A DNA stretch of 64,000 nucleotides from Reticulascus tulasneorum (Eukaryota > Ascomycota > Sordariomycetes > Glomerellales > Reticulascaceae): NCBI GenBank assembly GCA_001557505.1, contig LSAX01000009.1, positions 434,001 to 498,000 on the forward strand, in the 5' to 3' direction. Below are positions 11,019 to 24,100 of this stretch, one piece after another. The translations under genes and the position numbers were made by a program. The notes beneath the pieces are model-generated. The model had not been told where the DNA came from. It made no database searches and was given only the letters and a program-made list of their open reading frames with translations. How positions within the stretch are numbered: the stretch's first letter is position 1; each line of letters begins with the position of its first letter.

Positions 11019-13443
11019 ATGCCAGAAATGGAGACTGAGCAGCCCCCCCCTCCTCCGCCCGCCGAGCTCTGGAGACATCCGGACCCCACATCCACGCAGA
11101 TGTGGAAGTTCCTCCTGCACGTGAACCAGAAGTTCGGCCTCGCGCTCGATGGCTACCCGGCCCTGTATAAGTGGTCGATTGAGAATGTCCCCGAGTTCTG
11201 GGGCGAGGTGTGGCACTTTGTCGGCATCAAGGCATCTAAAGGCTTCGACGAGGTGAGAACGGACTTACCCCCTTTCCACTTATACCGCGGGCCGTCACGA
11301 CGGAAGCGGACTGCATTGTGAGAGAGCAGGCAATTGGTGTTGAGCTTGGATAGGGATGGTTCTCACAAGTGTGAGATGCTCAGCCAAGGAGTTGGATCCG
11401 AGTCCTCTCGATATGAGTCCGCGTAGCTTGGGATATTCAAGTGAACAGCCATTGCTCACTTCCTCATAATCAATCTGTATCAATGACCGCAAGCACTCCC
11501 AGACACTCATACTAACCCTCTCAGGTTCTCCCCTCAAAAGCTCCCATGTACCCCCGCCCAGACTTCTTTGCCCCTTCCCTCCTCAACTTCGGCGAGAACC
11601 TCCTCTTCCCCCCCTCGTCCCCCTCTCCCACCTCCCCAGCAACCATAACGCTCACCGAGTCCTCCGCCCCCATCGTCACATCCTGGGAAGCCCTCCGCTC
11701 CGCCGTGGCCAGCTGCACCGCGGCTCTCCGCGCCCACGGCGTCGCGCCCCATGACGTCGTGGCGGGCTACGTCTCCAACCACGTCCAGGCCCTCGTCGCC
11801 TCCCTGTCCGCCGCGGCCCTCGGCGCCGTCTGGACCGGCATCAGCCCGGACAACGGCGTCAGCGCGGTGCTGGACCGGCTAGTGCAAATTGCGCCAAAGG
11901 TACTGTTTGCGGATGACGGGACGGTGTACAACGGCAAGAAGTGGAGCAGCGGCGACAAGACGGCGGAGATTGTGGAGGTGTTAAAGGGGAAAGGGCTAGA
12001 GCTGGTCGTTGTGATTTCCAGCGTCGGGTGCGAGTTGGGCATCGAGTCCCTGCAAAGTAAAGGCGTCGCCGCAGAGGAGTACGAATCCTTCCTCTCCAGC
12101 GCACCATTGTCGCCCCTGACTTTCGCACAACTTCCCCCCTCCCACCCGCTCTACATCCTCTACTCGAGCGGCACAACCGGCCTCCCGAAAGCCATCGTCC
12201 ACACCGCCGCCGGGACTCTCCTTCAGCACAAAAAGGAACACGTCCTGCACTGCGGCCTCTCCCCCTCCTCGCGCATGCTCTACTACACCACCACTTCCTG
12301 GATGATGTGGCACTGGTCTGTCTCCGCCCTCGCCACCGGCGCGACCCTGATTCTCTACTCTGGCTCCCCGTTCAAGCCGCATGGTTACCTCTCCCTGCCG
12401 CGGCTACTGGCCGAGTACAAGGTCACGCACTTCGGGACGTCGGCCGCGTACCTGACTGCGCTGGAGGCGAACTCCGTGTTCCCTGTCAGAGAGGGCCTTG
12501 ATCTCGAATCTCTCGAGGCCATCTACTCCACCGCCAGTCCCCTCCCGCCCAGCACCTTCTCCTTCGTCTACGAGGCCTTCCCCAAGAAAGTGAACCTCGC
12601 TTCCATCACCGGCGGTACAGACATCATCTCCCTCTTCGGAGCTTCCTCCCCACTCCTCCCCGTCCGCGCCGGCCAGATCCAATGCGCAGGCCTGGGCATG
12701 GCCATCGCCGCCGTCGACTCCCTGTCCGGCCTCCCCGTCACCCCCGGCCAGGCGGGCGACCTCGTCTGCACCGCCCCCTTCCCCAGCCAGCCCCTGACCT
12801 TCTTCGGCCCCGGCGGCGACGCAAAATACAAAGCCGCCTACTTCGAGCGCTTCGCCGGCCCCGACGGCCCCATCTGGCACCACGGCGACTTCATCCAGAT
12901 CCCCGACCCCAGCACCGGCGGGCTGGTGATGCTGGGCCGCTCCGACGGCGTGCTCAAGCCTGCGGGCGTGCGGTTCGGGTCTGCGGAGATTTACAACATC
13001 CTCACCAAGTTCTTCACGGCCGAGGTCGAGGACGCCGTGTGCGTTGGCCGGCGGCGAGAGACTGATGCGGACGAGACGGTCTGTCTCTTCGTCGTTATGG
13101 TCGAGGGCAAGGTGTTCAGCGACGACCTGCGGAGCCGGATAAAGAGCACGATCCGGACCGAGCTGAGTCCGCGCCACGTGCCGGGTGTGATTGAGGAGTG
13201 CGCAGGCGGGATACCGAAGACGGGAAATGGGAAAAAGTAAGTCACATACCACACGCATCTCCACGAACCCTACCTTAGTGATGGGAACGGAGAGACACGA
13301 AATGGATACATGAGTAGCTAACCCCGTCCAGGATCGAAGTGGCAGTGAAGCAGATCCTCTCGGGTATGGAGGTCAAGACGAACGCCAGCGTGGCGAATCC
13401 CGCTGCGTTAGATTGGTTCAGGGACTGGGCAAAGACAAACTAA
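11019..13443 (+). CDS. AACS: Acetoacetyl-CoA synthetase (acetoacetate-CoA ligase)
   Basis: ATP-dependent ligase activating acetoacetate to acetoacetyl-CoA through an acyl-adenylate (ANL superfamily), feeding ketone-body carbon into sterol and fatty-acid synthesis in the cytosol. Exons are 11019-11252, 11525-13236 and 13332-13443, giving 685 residues, the normal family length. Exon 1 carries the N-terminal acetyl-CoA-synthetase cap (KWSIENVPEFWGEVWHFVGI region). Exon 2 holds the AMP-binding signature ILYSSGTTGLPKAIVH and the later adenylate motifs GDFIQIP and GRSDGVLK. The C-terminal lysine motif is split by the second intron (PKTGNGKK joining IEVAVKQI), which supports that joint. Codon use is strongly C-ending in the third position compared with intergenic DNA, consistent with good expression. 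The start ATG follows a CATC context and a Pro-rich leader peptide. The family assignment is secure; the choice between acetoacetate and acetate as substrate rests on overall similarity and length. Confidence 0.93.
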
Positions 13444-14079
13444 ATCCGCGTCGGCTCAGTGTGGACATAAAAGTTTGGAAGCAGGGTAGACGAATGCCAG
13501 GTATGGCATCGCGGTAGATTTACAGAGTCGCTAGAGGGTACATGTTAGACACCACTAGAGCAATTGAACGCAAGACATGACGAGATCGAATCAAGCGCGT
13601 TTATTGTACAGCCCGGCCTTTCACAGCTTAGGACACACGCAGCTATCTTTTCCCCTCGTCTCTTCCACCTCCTAAGGAAGTAATGTCCCTTTATCTCGTT
13701 CCCTCCTCTCCCTCCTTTACAAGCAAAACGGTTTCGTCAAGCCTCGATAGCCCCCCCAATCAAATCTAAACAAAAGAAAAAGAACAATACCCCAGTCGTT
13801 ATGTGCAGTACCTATCTCGAAAAACCAGAAGAGCAAGAAACTACAACGAGAAAAACAATTCAATGCACATTTCCATAGTATCCATGGGGCTTAGGTTCAT
13901 ATCAGCATCCATGACCTAAACCGTCCGTTTCCGTGGTTCTGCCATCATCCCCGTTTCCGGTTCCCAAAAACGCCGTCGGCCAAACGCGACAAGAGAGCAA
14001 CATAATGAGTTGCTTAGTTTACAGGATCGGAGTACCCGGTGGTACTTTTTGTAGAATGGTATTGGTTCCGACTCAGGGC
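13444..14079. other. Intergenic region between convergent genes
   Basis: A 636-base gap between the stop of acetoacetyl-CoA synthetase and the stop of the Tea4-like gene, which converge here. It holds only their presumed 3' untranslated regions, with A-rich and CT-rich words. Confidence 0.5.
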
Positions 14080-17000
14080 TTAGACTGTGCCTCGTAGTCT
14101 CTGCTTGCGGGCTAGCCAGTCGCCGAGCATGTTATCAAGTTGCTGTATTGTGTCAGTGACCATGGCCAGAATTAAAGATACAACGGTTGAGGCCAACTTA
14201 CTGTTGTGATTTCCGCCAGCTTCGCGTTCTGCTCCCTGAACAGGGGCCCTGCCACAGGGTGGTCTGGGCCGGCTGGTGCGACATCGCTCTTATCATATAC
14301 GACAACCAACATGTCCCTAATATCCGAGCCCGAGTCGAAGAAGGCTCTGAGCTTCGCGTCGTTCCAGGCAGTGCCTGTATGGCTCGTGCCAGTAGATGTT
14401 GAGCTCGTCGTCATGGAATCTTGGCCACGATGCCTTGTGTCTTCGTCCACATCGATCAGTTCCGGGGAAGGAGATTCGGACGAGTGTCCTTCCTGGCTCG
14501 ACGTGTCGACCATGAGGGCTGGAGGGTCGTTGGACGTGACCGGAGACACTTGCACGGGTGATTCGGAGAGACGCTCCATCGGGTTTGACTGTTGATGCGG
14601 TGTCGGGGTAATGGTCTTATCGCTCTGGTTGCTGGAGGTTGTCTGTGTGCTGAGATAACTGTCGGGATAAGCTCCGGGGATAGAAGGTCGTAGCAGCTTC
14701 TCCTGTCTCGGCTTGCCCTCCACCGACTGCCGTACAGCAGGCTCCACGGGCGATACCTCCTCGTCAGGAGAGTCGAAGTCATCAAGTTCGACTCGCGACT
14801 TCGCCTTGATGACTTTCTGCGGCTTGTCTGTGCTTGGTGTTCTCGACATCATCTTAGATAGGCCGGATTTCTCCTCCTTCGGCTGCACAGCAGCTGCCGA
14901 CCGTGTGACTTCTAGTGGTCTCTCCAGCTGCCGTGGGTTCGAAGCATCTTGCGACTCCAACGCACTTTGGTCCACAATACGCATGGAAGCCGGGGGTACA
15001 TTGGAAACGTCGTTCGTCCGTCCCTCCGAGTTGATGTAGTTGGCGAGCTCTATAGTGGTAGACGGCTGTGGTGGGCCAGACGACTTCGCTCGGGTTGGAG
15101 AAGGCTCTACCCTCGGCTGCTGTTTCTGCAACTTGCTGGGGTTTCTCTGCGGTCCAGAGGGCTTCTCAGGCGACTGCTGTTCCTCGGGTTGTTCATCCGA
15201 CTCTCGGTCTTGCGACTCGGTAGCGATATCCACCGACCTCTTTCCGAAGGAATCATCGTCTTCTTCTTGGGACCTCTTCTTATCTTTCCTCGAGAAGAAG
15301 CTCCGAATCGCACTCGGCTTCTTCTCCTTCTCCTTCTTATCTTTGTCCTTCTTCTTCTTATCCTCCTTCTTATCTGGTTGCAGCTCTGCATTCAACCTGT
15401 CTAGACTCGGGCGTTGTTTCAGCTCCTTGGATTCTGATGAGGTTCGTGACGTGTTATCATCACGTAGCAAGTTAGGCGTGAGCGTGATCTTCTTTGTCTC
15501 GACCGTTTCATCCTTAAAGAAAGAGTCTGTGTTCCTGACAGTGCCGTTCCGTGACCGGCTGGGTCCCTCTGGCTTGCTATCGAAGATCTCCTCGCTGGTG
15601 CGTCTGCCGTCGGCGTCTTCTTTCGAGTCTTCTTTTGTCGGCTCGACAATCTTCACTTCCTTCTGTACTCGAGGTTTCAGCGGCTCGACCTTGGCCGTAT
15701 CGTCATCCATCTCCTCGGTAGCTGACGATTGTTGTGTTGTGGATTGCTGTTGTTGCTGCTGTGCGGCTTGCTGTTGCGCGAATGGTTCGTCCATGTCCTC
15801 CTCCTCGGTAGAGTAGTCGAAGTCCGAATAATCCACATAGGTCGGCGCAGTAAATGTAACCGTCTTCTTCTTTCTTCCCCGTAATGCAGTCTTGAAAGTG
15901 CTTTTCGACTTTTCTCCCGACTGATCTCCAAGCATGGTAGCGGATAGCTGTTTAGTGTCAGATAGAGGTTCTTGGGCCAACAAAAGGATAACCATACGTC
16001 AATGTTCCTGTGCTTATTCAACCGTGCCAATCTCTCCGTCGGGGTCTCGATATGTTCTGCTGGTAGGTATCCTTTTCAGAGTGTTAGAGAGCAAACATCC
16101 AAACCGACAAGGGCGAGCCGCATACCAATACTGCTGTCCTTCACCACTCGCACCAACCACCAGTAGCTGTTGCTATCGTCCAGCAACACCATGGTATCGC
16201 CTTTGGTAGCATTTGCCTGCCCCTCCACCGTGGCGATGAAGGTGTGTAGCGCGTAAACGAACTCGAAATCGATGTCCTCTGCATCGTGTAAGCATTCACC
16301 ACTCCAACCAGAGTCAACAAAATTAGAATCTTCAGCAAGGGAAAGGTCATCATCATCATCTCCGGAGGAGCTTTCGTAGGGAATCGTAAGCGGTATGTCG
16401 TTGTCGACCTCGAGTCCTCCCACCGCCTCATCTCTCTCGGCTTTCTCCATTTCCAATCGGCGCTGCGCAAACTCTTCGCGTGCTGCGTCTCCAATCCCGA
16501 GATCCTTTGGCTCTACCATGATGGGGCCGTGCTTTTCCTCATGCGGGCTTTTCCCCCCCTCCATGTACCAGTCCCAGTCGTCGTAATGCTCGTAGTCGTC
16601 ATCGTCGGTCGTTTCTCGATCCTATTCGTTATACTCACCGCGAAGATGATGATTTCGACTGGGGGATGTGGCAGATGCCTTGCAATTCTGCCGAGCGACT
16701 TGCATCGGGGGGTGTTCAGGAGTGTCAAGATAGGGAGAGGAAGACCTCGGCTCGCTGAGCACCGGAGAAGAAGTAGGGGAATCGGCGGGTTTCGCGGACG
16801 GGAGAGAGTCCACTCTGCGCGGCCAGAACCTGGGAGTCGTAGCTAGGATAGACCCACCATCTTCAATCGACGGTGAACTCGAGATTTTGTCCATCATGTC
16901 GTCGTCCATGCCGTCGTCAGTGTCCTCGTCCAAGCCTCCTTCGTCGGTATTTCCAGAAAGGCCTCCGTTTTGCGCGACAGCCAACGCATCCTGCTGTTGC

Positions 17001-17592
17001 ATTGCTCGGGCACCGGATCCTGCTGCCGTCGCACCGTTGGTTGTGCCACTGCCGTTGAGGGAGCTGGCTACGCCCGCGGCCAGGTCTTCGGCGTACTGTT
17101 GCAGATCACCGGAAGCGTCTCCGTTGACCCAAGACACCCTGGGGCTGCGCAGATTCTCCTCTGCTGTCTCCTGGGCGACTTCTCGTAGGGTCTCGGCTTG
17201 GTGAGGAGCCAGAGACAAGGAACCGTTCGTCGGAGGTTTCGAGTGGTCCTTCGCGGACGGGGCCTCGTGGTCTTGAAGGTCGATCGAGTCTAAATTGACG
17301 GCAAAGAACGGACGGGGTTAGTCTGACAGAGCCACACACGGCGGATAATTGCACAGATTGATGAGGATTGGGAAGAGGATTAGGATTGATCGCCCGCCCC
17401 AGGCCGTATGACAAGAAATAGTTCAGGCCGAATCTTCAAACACGGGAGCACACAAAGGCTGGCAGGGGAATTTGCCAGCCTGGTGGTGGAGGTGGGAATT
17501 GCGAAACACCAGGACGAATGGGGGGAAAGCAAAAGCAGAATTCCGCAAAACACGCAAGACGTACCGGCGCGGACAATATGAGGTCTCGCCAT
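14080..17592 (-). CDS. tea4: Tea4/Bud14-type SH3 polarity protein (PP1-associated)
   Basis: Homologue of yeast Bud14 and fission-yeast Tea4. This is a cortical SH3 protein that docks protein phosphatase 1 and links microtubule tips to formin-dependent polarised growth at hyphal tips. Exons (minus) are 17592-17565, 17289-16126, 16071-15998, 15947-14202 and 14142-14080, with a possible further intron inside the second. The total is about 1000 residues. The SH3 domain (ALHTFIATVEGQANA through WWLVRVVKDSSIGYLP) sits near residues 350-415 and is followed by the family signature ERLARLNKHRNID. RVxF-type PP1 docking motifs are visible: RVSW near the N-terminus, and KTVTF just after the SH3 region. 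The rest is disordered, with Lys/Glu-rich and Ser-rich runs and a poly-Gln stretch. The last exon gives a conserved-looking helical end (LDNMLGDWLARKQRL). One in-frame TAG at 16624-16622 interrupts the second exon; see findings. Confidence 0.88.
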
Positions 17593-18706
17593 GTTGGATA
17601 AGAATTTACCGCCGAAGCATCAAAAACTCGTTTGCGACACGAGTTTGTTCGGTCTGGTTGGTGTTGGGAGTTGTGTGTTGTGTGTCGTTTTCGCCGCAGA
17701 GCCACAGACCACCTATATTTTTTTTCTCTGCCCCCCGTCGTCTCGCTACACTTTCTCCTGGGCGTGTTGGGTCTGCCCGCCGTGCAACCCTTTTTCCTTT
17801 CAGAAGCTCGATGACACCCCGGATAACAGCCGTATCAACCGTACCATGAAGTGACTGTAACAGGAAAATCGGGGGTGTAAGGGTCAGGCGATTGCCAAGC
17901 AATTGGTCGAAGGTTTTCTGTTCGGAGACGGAGAGAGAAGTCGAGGAGATGGGGAATGGGGTATAGGCGACGGGGTACCAAATTGCGACTCCTTATCCCC
18001 GGCTGAAATGGGGGGGAGTGGAGGTTGACGTTGGTCAAGGTGTGATCTGCCGCAGGGAATAATTAGAGAAAAGTAGGCGCCGGGGCGGGAGTTCTCGTCG
18101 TAGTTCCAACAGTGCCGTTTAAAGAGAGACAGAGAAAAGGGACTCGAGCATGTACGTCGGTACAAAATTAGTTTGTCGAATAGTGCAGCGTCCGCAATTA
18201 TTTCACAAAAGCGCCATTCAGCTGACCGACGAGGCAGGGCAGCGACAGAGGTTGGGTGTGTGGGCAGCCACCTAGTCAGAATAGAGGGTCGGGACAGGCC
18301 AGGCCAGGCTTGTCAGCCCCGGGCTGTGGTGAACTTGGTTCTTTCGGCCTCGGAGAAGAAGGGGGTGGTTGGCTATCTGGTTCGGCCTATGAATAGAACA
18401 GGGAACAAGAACAGAAGGATGCTCCAAAGGGGGGGAACGGTGGATAAGGAGTGAGTGAAACGACGTTGAACTGGAGGCTGGGGGCGTGATGATGGTCGAA
18501 CGCTCAATCGGATCGAGGCAGTCTATGAATTATTGTTTTGTTTTTCCAAAACAACCTGATACCTGAGATAGTAGGCACAAAGGAGGGAACGGGTACGAAG
18601 TAGTATGTAATTAGGTGTGCGATGTGATGGTGGAATCCGAATTGGATGCGGAAGAGGAGCGAGATCTGGCGGAATATGTGTTTGGGTGTTTCACAGGTTC
18701 GAGGGG

Positions 18707-18730
18707 GGAGGAGGAGGAGGAGGAGGAGGA
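18707..18730. repeat. GGA trinucleotide microsatellite
   Basis: About eight GGA/GAG units in intergenic DNA upstream of tea4. Confidence 0.85.
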
Positions 18731-18917
18731 ACATTCAAAGAAACTTCAGTCCACTCTTGCCCTCTCTTCTGCCTCTGTCTGTCTGACTGTCTATTCTCCC
18801 CTATCAGCTGCTTGGGCTCTCCCAGGGCATTTCACAAGGGAACCTAAAAAAAATAAAATAAAATAAAAAATAGGTTGCACACACACATCCCATCCCCCTT
18901 CTGTCAGGCATTTCCAC

Positions 18918-18942
18918 GTCAGGTCAGGTCAGGTCTGGTCAG
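18918..18942. repeat. Short GTCAG pentamer repeat
   Basis: Four to five tandem copies of a gtcag-type pentamer with one variant (gtctg). Confidence 0.7.
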
Positions 18943-21115
18943 GCACACACACGTTCGTTCATTCAGGACAACTTGAAACAAATCTGCGCCGACAGGGGGG
19001 GAGGCTTGCATGTGCGTGATGTGTGTGTGTCCCAAGTCCTTTTTTGCTGGTTCTCTCCCATCCCAGTGACTTTTGATTCCCAGACCATAATTATTAAGTT
19101 ACTGCGTACATGCTACGGTACACACTGCGCACCACCTGCATTGGTCCCGTCCACCTGTGTGTGCGTAGCAGCCACCCACATCCTCCCCCATCCCTCCCTC
19201 CCATTCTGCTGGTCGCGCACCCAAGCACCGAAACTGGGGCTCACGAGACCCATCCTGGTGACCTCCGATGCTATCGACGTATCCGTCACTCGCTCAGCAT
19301 GGTCACAGCCTCAAGATACATGGCGCTGTTACTCCTCCATGGCACACTAAGCCCCAGCCCGCCCGCCCTGACCCAAACCTTCCCACGACGAACCGCGGCA
19401 GCCCGCATTGGCCAACATGATTCGCGCTGCCAGGGCTGGGCCCAAAGATGGGCCCCTCCAAGTCGAAGCCTGTTAGACTGGCACCATGCGCATCTCTAAT
19501 CTACTCAGCACACGCGTGTGCCCAAGATACAGCTCTAACATCGTCCCTCGTCTCTTCACTCTTCAGAAGCAGGGGGGGGAGGATTGAGACACCAACCCAC
19601 AATCCACCACACTCATTGAGATCCCCATCTGCATAGTTCGCCAAATTGCCCTCTGGATTCAAGTATACAACTATGCATGAATAAGCAATAACACTTCCCA
19701 CTCTTTTCCCATTCCCAGTACTTGGTAAGAATAATCTAAACAATCTCACTAAGAGGCCGGGAACCCAGGTTCCTCGCCCCGCTGACAAGACCATCAGTCA
19801 CCAACATGGCGATAGTCACCTTTGGGTCCCACAGTTCAACCTGGATTGCCTGGCCAGGCACGCCAGGCTTCTTGTTCCGCATTGGAATCCTCCGCCATCC
19901 ATGCCCTATCCTGCTTTCGGCGACGATCTCTCCTTCGTCCTTGACAAGGTTTACACATCCGACCCTTAGGCTCAAGATCTTAGTGCGCTTGCTTGCCTTG
20001 GTACGTACAGTAGGCGTTGTGGGCGAGCCCCCGGAACTCTGGTCCATGTGTAATTGCACTCAATGCCGACTCTCCCGCTCCACATTCGCCGCTCCCGAGC
20101 TGCATTTTGACTTTGGAGCGGCGCGCTGCCCGTCTCCCACCATCTGCTGCCACGCTGGCGTAGGACGAAGGTTAATCAAAGCTTCAAGAAAACTTTTCAT
20201 TCGGCCCTGGCAGGTTATGCAAGAACTCCTCCAATCCCGAGGCGCAAGGTGGTTGTGCATTTGCACTTGGCGCGAGAATTCTAGCAAGTCACAGGGTCCG
20301 CGTGGAACCAATCCGGCTACATTGTGAAGCGCCAAACCTCCGCCATCACATCACCATCTTGCCTGTGATAAATTTTATCCCCTCGCGAGAGCAGTACCGC
20401 CCGTCGTCAGCGTTTCGCTGCTGTAACATTTGCCTCGTAAGAAGCGCAATCCCCCAAGTATCGAATGAAAGCCTTCTTGTGCGCGTGGAGTCCCGAAAGG
20501 TTGTTCTCACTAGTCTGCCAAGCCGAAAAACCCAATGTTTAAAATCATATTGCGCTTGAGCCTGCACGCTTGTCACTAACAAAGTCTGGGCCAAGATCAA
20601 CAAGCGATATACGTAACAGGCAAGCGGATAGCAGCAAGACACCGGGTTGCCCAGGAGGCCTAGTCTAAACATTTCCAAAAATTGAGCCTTACCTGTGATG
20701 TACTGGATTCCGTCAACTTCTGGCAAGTCGTGTGGCCTTCTCTGAGTCTGAATCACAAGCTCAAACTCGTGGCTCGACAACAGGTCAATATGTATTTAGT
20801 TAGAGCCTCATTTCAAAGTGCACGAAGCAGCGAGCAGTTCAAAACCTCGAGTTTCTTCCTAAGCCTAGATCGTAGCCTCGACCAGATAGTACCGTCTAAA
20901 CCAATCCCTAAACGCCAGATCTAAATTGCAAACCACCTCACCAAAGCCCAGAGTACCACCTCATGCTTTTGTCTTTCCGTATATGTTTTCTTGTTCTCAG
21001 TCACCGTGATTATGCTCCAGTCTTCATATGCTGGTGTCCTCCTGCGGCTTACCGCCCGCCTTCTGAAACAATTACGTACGCCGGTTACCATAGCTCGATC
21101 CCAGGAGTATGGCTC

Positions 21116-24100
21116 CTATTTGATGCTCGCCATTCGCTTAGACATGCTGCCAAATCATTAGCTTCAAATGCTCAAAAGACGGTTGTTAGGAATACTCACA
21201 AATCATAGAAGGCAAATTGGCTAGGTTGGCCACCGAATTCGTACACGAATCTCGATGCCAGATAGCTGCCAAAGATGGCGCGGAGATAGGCATCCGGTAC
21301 CCGTTTGATAATGGTGTCAAGGCCAATCTTCTCCAGTAACAAGTTGGGCAGCGCGTCATTCAGTACCGAACGGCGGATCTTCTCGTTCTTCCAGAGATCC
21401 GAATGCTGGAGCTCCTCGTCCAGAGTCGTAATAGCCACCGAGAGTTTATCAGACAGAATGCTGCGTGCCGTGCCAGTGAGTTCGGCCTCGCGCCACAGAG
21501 CCTCGAATTCAAGACTTGCGTTCTCGCAGATCTTGGCCTGGACCGCCTTCACGTAGTCCTTGTAAAATTGGGGTGCCTGGCCCTTGGAGTCGTGGCACAT
21601 ATTCTGGACAAAGCCCTCGTCATCGAAGGAGAGGGAGGCCAGCACTTCCATCGAGGATGATGTCACACCACCCTTGTTTGCGCTGGCATCCTTGAACAGG
21701 ATGCAGCCAGCAGCTTCTAAACGAATCTTCGCGTCTTGGGTGATGAAGAGGTTGGCACCTTCCACGATGTATGGAATTGTCGATTTGCCGTCTGTGATAA
21801 GCTTGTTGACGGAAATCAGATCGATTGATTCGGGTCGACCGCCGCAAGGAACAAAGATGTCGGTTAGACCAGTATCCCGTAGATGGAAGGTATTGCGGAA
21901 GGCAGTGCCGTTGGTGATGATCTCACCGGTAGGCAGCTGGACGCTAGGATCGTCGCAAAGAACCCGGTAGCCATCCTTCGAAAGCTTCGACATGTCGAAC
22001 TCACTGATCATGACTCGTTTCTTGGCGAGACGCAACAGCTCCTCCTTGTCAAGGCCATTGGGATCAACCAGCACGCCGGCTCCATCAACGATAGATGTGT
22101 ACATTTCGTTGCTGAGCAGGATCTCGTTGCTACCCAGATCACCATCCGGTCCACCAGTCTGCATCTTCTTGACCTTGGATGGATCGAGGTTCAACTTGCG
22201 GTAGATACCCTTGACATACTCGCGCACAGACAGCGTGGTCATGCCGTATGCGTCGTGTGGGATGCCGCCCAACTTAGGCGACTTGCCCGTGAAGAACGAC
22301 TTCCACCAAGGCGCGCCACGAGCACGAGCATGCTCAGTGGCCCAATCTACCAAGTCGGCAGTGTTCTCATCCGGGCCCATGAAGATAATCTCCTCCTTGC
22401 CATATAGATCGACAAGGGGGTTCTTGATGCCAGGTGTCTGGGCAGGTAGGAGCAAATCGAGAATACTGTCGATGTACTTTTCAAATGCCTCTTTGGCCTT
22501 GTCTTGCTGCTTGGCATCCAGGAGAATGACACCCTTGGAGCCTCCCTCCGGAATATCCTTATTCTTGCGTTGCTGTGTGCTCGCTAAGCCGTAGTTCTCG
22601 TCGAACAGATTGCGAGCGTTGATGCCGTAAGCCTCCTTGCTTCGGGACTTGACAATGCGAATGCCACCTCTGGCAATGTCCTTGAAACGCAAATGGAAGC
22701 CTCGGAACTCGGCACCAATCACCAGGAACATTCCATACAGTCGTTTGGGGTATTCAATCTCGGGAAGGAAGGCAGGATCGAGACGGAAACTCAAAGCTAC
22801 TTTGGTAGGGGTGAAGTAGTTTGTCTTCAGGATGGCGTTGTTGAAGACTCGGAAGGCGGTCATTACCATCTCCTCGTGTTCGTTAGACACGTCTTTCGAG
22901 ATTCTGTCCTTGAGCTTCGCATCAGACATGACTTCGATGGCCGGTGTCGGCGCAATGAAGTGGCGATCGAAGTCTGCGCCAACAGCTAGGTGTACATTGG
23001 CGAACGAGGCATATAGTGCTCGGACGAGACCGGGGTACGACTGGATGATCTCAAGAATATAATCTGGCGTAAAAGTCTCTGTGCGCAGACGACGCTTCAG
23101 CTTAGAGAGCAGAGCAGTATGGGCGTTGTTGGTTAGATCTAATATCTCGGAGAGGGAGACATATTCGGAGCCAAGTCGGTTGAGAAAGTGCTGGATAAAC
23201 ACCCAGACGCAATGGCCATAAATGGTCTCCTGAAGACTCAGCTCGCCTGATGCGAAGAGAGAGTGAAGTTTGTTGTGGGGGATACAGTAGAGGAGGGAAA
23301 TCTCCTTGGTGATCTGGTGAATGGACTCCTCCATTGGTGGGAAGTTGCCCTCGAGGCTCATAGCCGGTCGAAGGTAGATACTCATGACAGTGATGCCATT
23401 GGCAAACTGTTCGACGTACTTCCGGGAGCTGGTGACTCCGTAGTAGTGATACAAATCACTGAGGGCGGAGAACATGCCCCGCGCAGTTCTCGACCGGAAG
23501 GCGATGACCAAGCGCTTCTCGGCCATGCCCTCAATGTCGTAAACTTCAATAACTGGGCCAGTCCTCGAGACTGCCAGCTCGATGATCTCCTGATAGATCT
23601 GTTTCGTGTTGCTCGTGGCTTTGTTTAGGAAGCCATTATCGGCAATGACCTCCAGTCTAGTCTCATTTGGATCAGTCGTCTCTGGGTCCTGCTTGAAGAT
23701 GCACTGATATACAAAGTAGCATCTCAGGGTCGCCTTTGAGCTTGGGGATGCTCCCAAAACACCAGGTGATCGGAAGGTTTCGACGCGGAACTTGGTCCTG
23801 CCTGGGTGATCGAGGTACTTGGCCTCTAGTCTGGACTCGTAGCCCGGACCGGTAACATTGGTCCTGCCGGGCTCACTTGTGTCGATGTAGATGGCATGGT
23901 CATGCGCCTCCATGTCGAGTCTGATCTCCTCCCGCTTGTCTTCTCGGGCGTAGGCCGCTACCTTTGCGGCATAGAGAGAGGTGATCTGGCCAGCAATGAT
24001 CTGAGGAACCTCGATTTTGAAGTAGACATCATCAATGCCAAGCTTCTCGTAGAACCAGGTGATTTGCTCATCAATGAGCTCTTCCGGGATCCAACCGCCG

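Larger units (their letters stand above)
17593..21115. other. Gene-free 3.5 kb between tea4 and GDH
   Basis: This contains the tea4 promoter and leader and low-complexity tracts, including a GGA repeat at 18707-18730, GTCAG pentamers near 18918-18942 and a poly-A/T patch at 18846-18872. A 102-codon minus-strand frame ending near 19736 is protein-like but unsupported. I see no recognisable gene. Confidence 0.45.

Noticed and set aside
12404..13264. 286-codon frame on the minus strand opposite acetoacetyl-CoA synthetase
   Set aside because: It is the antisense shadow of a strongly C-ending codon pattern. The plus-strand frame carries all the adenylate-forming motifs.
15040..15816. 258-codon plus-strand frame opposite tea4, very rich in Ser, Cys and Leu
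   Set aside because: Its composition is exactly that expected from reading the Lys/Glu/Ser-rich disordered region of tea4 in reverse.
19736..20059. Minus-strand 102-codon ATG frame with protein-like codons
   Set aside because: The composition is plausible but there is no family motif, promoter or splice pattern; plus-strand and neighbouring frames of similar length overlap it. Not enough to call a gene.
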